Under the pieces are notes generated by a model. It had not been told where the DNA came from. It made no database searches and saw nothing but the letters and a program-made list of their open reading frames with translations. 11,852 nucleotides of DNA from Gammaproteobacteria bacterium (GTDB lineage Bacteria > Pseudomonadota > Gammaproteobacteria > Steroidobacterales > JABDKV01): assembly GCA_029862285.1 (NCBI GenBank), contig JAOTXR010000026.1, positions 1-11,852 of the forward strand, read 5' to 3'. Shown here piece by piece: positions 7,427-11,852 of the stretch. Numbering within the stretch: the first letter of the stretch is position 1; each line of letters starts with the position of its first letter. The position numbers and the translations under genes were made by a program.

Positions 7427-8983
7427 ATGCCACAAGTGCCCCGCATAGTGAATCCACTCCGTGGATGCGCAGCAGCTATGTTGCTGATGAGTACTGGTGT
7501 CGCAGCCGACACCGGCTCTGACACAGCAACTGATGTTGTGGCCGGTCCAGCACTGACGGACAACGTAACCTATCAGGCCTCGGCTGACTTGCTGACAGCC
7601 ATTCCTGCCGGCTTCCGTTTGCCATACCGGGACACGCGCGCGGTTGGACAGGAATTTGACTGGTATGTACGCCACCCGGATTACCTCGATCGGGTGTTCA
7701 ATCGGGCGCAGCCGTATCTGTCGCACATTGTCGAGCAAATCGAACAACGTGGCCTGCCATTGGAATTGGCCTTGTTGCCCGTTGTTGAGAGCGCTTACGA
7801 TCCTTTTGCTTACTCACACGGACAGGCAGCCGGACTGTGGCAGTTTATTCCTGCGACCGGGCGTCGTTTTGGACTCGAACAAGACTGGTGGTACGACGGT
7901 CGGCGTGACGTCGTCGAGTCAACCCGTGCCGCGCTCGACTACCTCGAAAAGCTGCACAGCATTTTTGACGGCGACTGGCTACTGGCAATTGCGGCGTATA
8001 ACTCCGGCGAGGGCAATGTGCGCCGTGCGCTGCGCCGTGCCGGTGGCGATGCCACATTCTGGGAATTGCGTTTACCACGTGAAACCGAAACCTATGTGCC
8101 ACGATTGCTTGCATTGAGCCGGCTGGTCGCATCACCCGGTGACTTCGGGATTTCCTTACCGTATGTATCGAGTAAACCCTATTTCGACATCGTCGAAACC
8201 GGCAGCCAGATAGACCTGGCGCTGGCCGCAGAAATGGCAGAAATCGACCTCGACGACGTATACCGTCTCAATGCGGGCTTTAATCGCTGGGCCAGCAGAC
8301 CGGATGGGCCACACCGTCTGATCATGCCAATTGCCAATGCCCAGCTACTGCGCATCCGGCTAACGGAACTCCCGGAAGAACACCGGGTACGGTGGAATCG
8401 CTACCTGATTCGCGACGGCGATACCTTGAGCCAGATCGCCAGGACGCATAAAACTACTGTTACAGTACTACGCGACGCCAATAACCTGCGTGGTTCGACC
8501 ATACGTGCCGGCCGCTACCTGATGATCCCAACGGCAAGCCAGGCCGCGGGTAGCTATCGGCTGAGTGCCGACAGTCGGTTGGCAAAGAAAACGACGGCGC
8601 GAGCTGACACTGTGCATCACACGGTCAGGGAAGGCGACTCCCTATGGGAAATCTCGCGGCAATATCAGGTCGGAGTACGCGAGCTGGCACGATGGAATGG
8701 CATGGCACCGCGCGACACGCTGCGCGTCGGGCGCAAACTGGTCGTGCATGGCGCTGCCGCCGACAGCGTTGTTGCGCCGCCTGATGCCGGGTTTCACGCA
8801 ACTCAGCGACGCATCCGATACACGGTGCGCAAAGGCGATTCCCTGGCGCGAATCTCATCAAAATTCAAAGTCAGCGTGTCGCAGCTGCAACGCTGGAACC
8901 AGTCCGTGGCCAGGCAAAAATACCTGCAACCGGGCCAAAAGCTGGTGATGTATATCGATGTACGCAAACAGTCGGGCGGCTGA
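7427..8983 (+). CDS. mltD: Membrane-bound lytic murein transglycosylase D (LysM-containing)
   Basis: Periplasmic lytic transglycosylase that cleaves peptidoglycan glycan strands, releasing 1,6-anhydromuramyl products. It has 518 residues. Residues 1-27 look like a Sec signal peptide (CAAAMLLMSTGVAA, cut near Ala27). LRGC (11-14) resembles a lipobox but has Arg at -2 and no hydrophobic stretch before it, so lipidation, known for E. coli MltD, is doubtful here. The SLT domain has catalytic Glu121 in LLPVVESAYDPFAYS, GLWQFIPATGRRFGL (136-150), the AAYNSGEGNV motif (189-198) and ETYVPRLLAL (221-230). Three LysM repeats that bind peptidoglycan follow: about 326-368 (RDGDTLSQIA), 396-441 (REGDSLWEIS) and 464-511 (RKGDSLARIS). 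I start at ATG 7427; a frame extension upstream to 7226 runs antisense over the methyltransferase gene and lacks any signal-like sequence. Its TGA is immediately followed by the fabI ATG. Confidence 0.93.
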   Translation: MPQVPRIVNPLRGCAAAMLLMSTGVAADTGSDTATDVVAGPALTDNVTYQASADLLTAIPAGFRLPYRDTRAVGQEFDWYVRHPDYLDRVFNRAQPYLSHIVEQIEQRGLPLELALLPVVESAYDPFAYSHGQAAGLWQFIPATGRRFGLEQDWWYDGRRDVVESTRAALDYLEKLHSIFDGDWLLAIAAYNSGEGNVRRALRRAGGDATFWELRLPRETETYVPRLLALSRLVASPGDFGISLPYVSSKPYFDIVETGSQIDLALAAEMAEIDLDDVYRLNAGFNRWASRPDGPHRLIMPIANAQLLRIRLTELPEEHRVRWNRYLIRDGDTLSQIARTHKTTVTVLRDANNLRGSTIRAGRYLMIPTASQAAGSYRLSADSRLAKKTTARADTVHHTVREGDSLWEISRQYQVGVRELARWNGMAPRDTLRVGRKLVVHGAAADSVVAPPDAGFHATQRRIRYTVRKGDSLARISSKFKVSVSQLQRWNQSVARQKYLQPGQKLVMYIDVRKQSGG

Positions 8984-9766
8984 ATGGCGTTTCTGCAGAA
9001 CAAGCGCGCTCTGATAGTTGGGCTTGCAAGCGAACGATCCATCGCCTGGGGTATTGCCAGGGCGATGCACAGGGAAGGCGCCGAAATCGCGCTAAGCTAT
9101 CAAAACGAAAAACTGAAAAAACGCGTCGACAAATGTGGCGACGAACTCGATTGCAAGATTCGTATTCCACTGGACGTAGCCAGCGATGCCGAAATCGAAT
9201 CCTGTTTTGAGACTCTGGCCGGACACTGGGACGGCCTGGATATACTCGTACATTCCGTTGGCTTCGCACCACGCGATCAGCTCGCAGGCGGGTTTACTGA
9301 AAGCATTAGCCGTGAGGGTTTTCAGATTGCGCACGACATCAGCTCGTACAGTTTCGCGGCACTGGCCAAAGCCGCGCGTCCGCTGATGGATAATCGCAAC
9401 AGTGCGCTTTTGACTTTGAGCTATCTTGGCGCCATACGCGCAATACCGAACTACAATGTCATGGGGCCGGCAAAAGCCAGCCTGGAGGCGACAGTGCGCT
9501 TCCTGGCAGCCGACCTGGGCGCCAGTGGGACCCGGGTCAATGCGGTTTCAGCCGGACCAATCAAAACCCTGGCGGCCGCCGGCATAAGTGGCTTTCGCGG
9601 AATGCTGGGGCATGTACAAAAAGTCTCGCCGCTCAAACGCAACGTCAGCATTGACGACGTCGGCAACGCCGCCGCGTTCCTGTGCTCCGATCTTGCCGCC
9701 GGCATTACCGGTGAAATACTGTATGTCGACGCCGGTTACAGCACCGTCGGGATGAGTCTCGACTAG
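8984..9766 (+). CDS. fabI: Enoyl-[acyl-carrier-protein] reductase (NADH), FabI
   Basis: Catalyses the last reduction of each fatty acid elongation cycle (trans-2-enoyl-ACP to acyl-ACP) in the cytoplasm. It has 260 residues (E. coli 262). The NADH motif is G13-LASER-S19-I20; D64-V65 contacts the adenine, and HSVGFAP (90-96) is the FabI signature. The catalytic set is Tyr147, Tyr157 and Lys164 (Y-x6-K spacing in YNVMGPAK), diagnostic of FabI rather than FabL or FabV. Residues that contact triclosan in E. coli FabI (Gly93, Met159, Phe203) are matched by Gly93, Met160 and Phe204, so the enzyme is expected to be sensitive; this is inference. The ATG abuts the mltD stop with only a weak GGGCGG upstream, which suggests translational coupling. 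The acidic amino acid symporter follows after 20 bases. Confidence 0.96.
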   Translation: MAFLQNKRALIVGLASERSIAWGIARAMHREGAEIALSYQNEKLKKRVDKCGDELDCKIRIPLDVASDAEIESCFETLAGHWDGLDILVHSVGFAPRDQLAGGFTESISREGFQIAHDISSYSFAALAKAARPLMDNRNSALLTLSYLGAIRAIPNYNVMGPAKASLEATVRFLAADLGASGTRVNAVSAGPIKTLAAAGISGFRGMLGHVQKVSPLKRNVSIDDVGNAAAFLCSDLAAGITGEILYVDAGYSTVGMSLD

Positions 9767-9786
9767 GCCACCAACAGGAACAAGAA

Positions 9787-11094
9787 ATGACGATTCCGTG
9801 GTACCGCAAGCTCCACTGGCAGATTCTGATCGGTCTGATCCTCGGTTTGATCTACGGTATCGCCGCCGCAGTTTATGGTTGGTCTGAATTCACCAGCGAC
9901 TGGATCGCCCCGTGGGGCAAGATCTTTATCAATCTACTGACCTTGATCGCAGTACCGCTGGTACTGGCTTCGCTCATTACTGGCGTGGCTTCGCTGGCTG
10001 ATACCCGCCGGCTATCGCGCATCGGCGGTCGTACGATATTTATCTATCTGTGCACGACACTGGTCGCGTTAATAATTGGTCTGCTGCTGGTCAATATCGT
10101 AAATCCTGGCTCAGCGGTACCCGCGGATATGCGGGAACGTTTGATGCAAACCTACCAGGACGATGCGGCAAGCCGCCAGGACGCGGCCGACGCCGCGCGA
10201 CAACGCGGTCCCTTGCAGCCGCTGGTCGACATGGTACCAAGCAATGTGTTCGCGTCGGTTTCCAATAATCGCGCCATGCTGCAGGTCGTGTTTTTTGCGT
10301 TATTCGCCGGGGTTACCCTGCTGATGATCCCGCGCGAGAAGGGGCAACCGCTGATCAGTTTTTTCGATTCCCTGAGCGAGTTGGTAATCAAGATGGTCGA
10401 GACCATCATGCGAATTGCGCCGTTTGGTGTGTTCTGCCTGCTGGCGTCAACGATTACGGATATTGCCGGTGATGACCCCTCGCAAATCGTCGAATTGTTG
10501 CGTGCGCTTGGTCTCTACGGTGGCGTTGTTATTGCCGCTCTGACCGCGCACGTGGTCATTACCTATGCGACGCTATTGGTGTTTTTCACTCCAAAACGGC
10601 TGGGTGAGTTCTTCTCCGCGGTAACTCCGGCTCAATTAGTCGCATTCTCGACCTCGTCCAGTGGCGCTACGCTACCGGTAACCATGGACGTGGCCGAGAA
10701 GAAACTCGGCGTGTCCGAAGAAGTGTCGTCGTTCGTGCTGCCTTTGGGTGCGACTATCAACATGGATGGCACCGGGCTTTACCAGGCGGTCGCCGCCGTG
10801 TTCATCGCGCAGACCATTGGTCTGGACCTGGATCTGACCGCGCAGGTCACAATCGTACTGACCGCCTTGTTGGCATCTATAGGCACCGCCGCGGTGCCGA
10901 GCGCGGGTATCGTCATGCTGGTGATCATCCTCGAATCGATCAGCGTTCCAGCCGCCGGGATCGCGCTCATTCTGGGCATCGACCGGATACTCGACATGTG
11001 CCGCACGGTCGTCAATGTCACCGGCGATCTGACCGTCGCCACAGTGGTAGCAAGCGCCGAAGGCCAACTCCGCAAACCGGAGCCGGAAGAGTAG
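9787..11094 (+). CDS. Dicarboxylate/amino acid:cation symporter, glutamate/aspartate type
   Basis: Inner-membrane secondary transporter of the DAACS (GltPh/GltP) family, 435 residues with the expected eight transmembrane segments and two re-entrant hairpins. HP1 carries the serine-rich STSSSGATLP (288-297); TM7 has NMDGT (325-329), the Na+-binding motif; HP2 has AAVPSAG (368-374). TM8 reads GIDRILDMCRTVVNVTGD (397-414). Asp399, Asp403, Arg406, Asn410 and Asp414 line up at a constant offset with GltPh Asp390, Asp394, Arg397, Asn401 and Asp405. Asp394 binds the substrate amino group and Arg397 the side-chain carboxylate, so glutamate/aspartate is the best substrate guess; C4-dicarboxylate carriers (DctA) differ here. 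Residues 112-146 are a charged, Ala/Asp/Arg-rich extramembrane insert. AGGA lies 7 bases before the ATG. It follows fabI by 20 bases and converges on ppiD. Confidence 0.92.
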   Translation: MTIPWYRKLHWQILIGLILGLIYGIAAAVYGWSEFTSDWIAPWGKIFINLLTLIAVPLVLASLITGVASLADTRRLSRIGGRTIFIYLCTTLVALIIGLLLVNIVNPGSAVPADMRERLMQTYQDDAASRQDAADAARQRGPLQPLVDMVPSNVFASVSNNRAMLQVVFFALFAGVTLLMIPREKGQPLISFFDSLSELVIKMVETIMRIAPFGVFCLLASTITDIAGDDPSQIVELLRALGLYGGVVIAALTAHVVITYATLLVFFTPKRLGEFFSAVTPAQLVAFSTSSSGATLPVTMDVAEKKLGVSEEVSSFVLPLGATINMDGTGLYQAVAAVFIAQTIGLDLDLTAQVTIVLTALLASIGTAAVPSAGIVMLVIILESISVPAAGIALILGIDRILDMCRTVVNVTGDLTVATVVASAEGQLRKPEPEE

Positions 11095-11110
11095 CCACCG
11101 CGACTTAGCC

Positions 11111-11124
11111 GCTGCCGCAGCAGC
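11111..11124. other. Small hairpin between convergent genes
   Basis: GCTGC, CGCA loop, GCAGC: a 5-bp stem in the 30-base gap between the symporter and ppiD. No T-run follows on either strand, so it is a poor candidate for a bidirectional terminator. I see no better terminator in the gap. Confidence 0.25.
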
Positions 11125-11852
11125 CTATTGCAAGAGTTCGGGACGCAGCACGACCGAAGCATCATCACGCAATTGCGAGACATAGGCTGACAGGTCGCCG
11201 ATCCCGGACTGATTGGCTATCGCATCTGGCGCACCCAGGTTATCGGTGCTGCCCGGCACGACGTCAGTCAGAGCAAATAATGCGAAACTGCCGTCATCGA
11301 GAGCCACACCCCGATAAGTAACCTGTTCCGGGGTTGGCTGCGGTGCTACGAACAACGCGTCTCGCAATACCAGCGGCAACGCGGCGGTGCGACGATACGA
11401 TTCTGCGGCATGATACTCAGCGCCACTCTCGGCAGCCAGACTCTCCAACGATTCACCCGATTGTGCCCGTGCCAATAGTGCCTCGCCCTGCTCCGCCGCG
11501 AGTTGCTCTGCGGCCTCGAGTTTCAGTAGGGCGGCAATCGAATCACTGACTTCTGCAAGTGGATGCAATTCGGCGGCGCGATAATCCTCAACCCGCAATA
11601 TAATCCGGCTGTCGGACGAGAGCTCGATCAGATCGCTGTTTTCACGTTGATCCAGAACTCTCTCGCTGAAAGCCGCGTCGATGATTAACGGGTTTGCAGC
11701 AATCCCTGTGCCACCATCATGGGTGACACCAGAAAGCGTTGTTACTTCGAGGCCGAGATCACTGACTATCGGATCCAGCGTGTCGGGATTTTCGAATCCC
11801 AGGTCCGAAACCTGCTCGGAAAGTTCGTAGAAACGGTCTTCGGCACGAATAC
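11125..11852 (-). CDS. ppiD: Peptidyl-prolyl isomerase PpiD-like chaperone (C-terminal part; start beyond right edge)
   Basis: C-terminal 241 residues of a PpiD/SurA_N-type periplasmic folding factor, which is anchored in the inner membrane and helps newly exported proteins leave the Sec translocon. The frame is open at the right edge, so the membrane anchor, the SurA-like N-domain and the parvulin domain are not visible. What is visible matches the region after the parvulin domain of E. coli PpiD: FYELSEQVSDLGFENPDTLD, then GLEVTTLSGV, then NPLIIDAAFSERVL, then RIILRVEDYRAAELHPLAEV, which parallels the E. coli segment ending in the KPEAVKPLADV stretch. A long Glu/Ala-rich helix follows (ALLKLEAAEQLAAEQGEAL), and the gene ends in RPELLQ then TAG. 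It converges with the symporter, 30 bases apart. The assignment rests on fold order and pattern, since the diagnostic domains lie outside the window. Confidence 0.8.
   Translation of the reverse strand, partial: IRAEDRFYELSEQVSDLGFENPDTLDPIVSDLGLEVTTLSGVTHDGGTGIAANPLIIDAAFSERVLDQRENSDLIELSSDSRIILRVEDYRAAELHPLAEVSDSIAALLKLEAAEQLAAEQGEALLARAQSGESLESLAAESGAEYHAAESYRRTAALPLVLRDALFVAPQPTPEQVTYRGVALDDGSFALFALTDVVPGSTDNLGAPDAIANQSGIGDLSAYVSQLRDDASVVLRPELLQ

Noticed and set aside
11095..11124. Bidirectional terminator between the symporter and ppiD
   Set aside because: Only a 5-bp stem and no T-run on either side.
1..11852. CRISPR array, tRNA, rRNA, insertion sequence or toxin-antitoxin pair
   Set aside because: No repeated spacers, cloverleaf-like sequence, transposase motifs or long terminal repeats seen on either strand; nearly all sequence is accounted for by known-family genes.

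Overview
The window looks like chromosome of a Gram-negative gammaproteobacterium. Evidence: a Wzi-type outer-membrane capsule protein, a periplasmic LysM lytic transglycosylase, NhaB, a gammaproteobacterial-type DnaQ C-terminus, and the neighbourhood methyltransferase(YafS-like)-rnhA-dnaQ next to mltD, which is also seen in Escherichia coli. Base composition is moderately GC-rich and even. I see no insertion sequence, phage gene, tRNA, rRNA or CRISPR array. A sodium/proton antiporter and a Na+-coupled-type acidic amino acid carrier fit a marine or saline lifestyle, but that is inference; I cannot name the genus.

Layout. From 7336 down to the left edge, seven genes lie on the minus strand with short gaps. 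Transcription order is: YafS-like methyltransferase, rnhA (4-base overlap), dnaQ (6-base gap), nhaB, a UDP-glucuronate 4-epimerase-like gene, a Wzi-family outer-membrane protein, and a large SLBB/Poly_export protein cut by the left edge. The last three form the start or end of a surface polysaccharide locus that continues out of the window. From 7427 rightward three genes lie on the plus strand: mltD (three LysM domains), fabI (its ATG directly follows the mltD stop) and a glutamate/aspartate-type symporter. The right end is the C-terminal part of ppiD on the minus strand, convergent with the symporter.

How they work together. The epimerase would supply UDP-galacturonate for an acidic polysaccharide. 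The SLBB protein would export it across the periplasm and outer membrane, and Wzi would anchor or organise it at the surface. rnhA and dnaQ are replication housekeeping genes. mltD, fabI and ppiD are envelope housekeeping genes (peptidoglycan turnover, fatty acid synthesis, folding of secreted proteins). The 90-base gap between the methyltransferase and mltD is the only divergent promoter region in the window.

All genes belong to known families. I did not find a convincing new system. The points worth a second look are the rearranged neighbourhoods (gloB absent between the methyltransferase and mltD; fabI abutting mltD and separated from an inverted ppiD by a transporter), the Poly_export protein with a non-lipoprotein signal peptide and a second Poly_export-like segment, and intergenic hairpins in the polysaccharide gene run.
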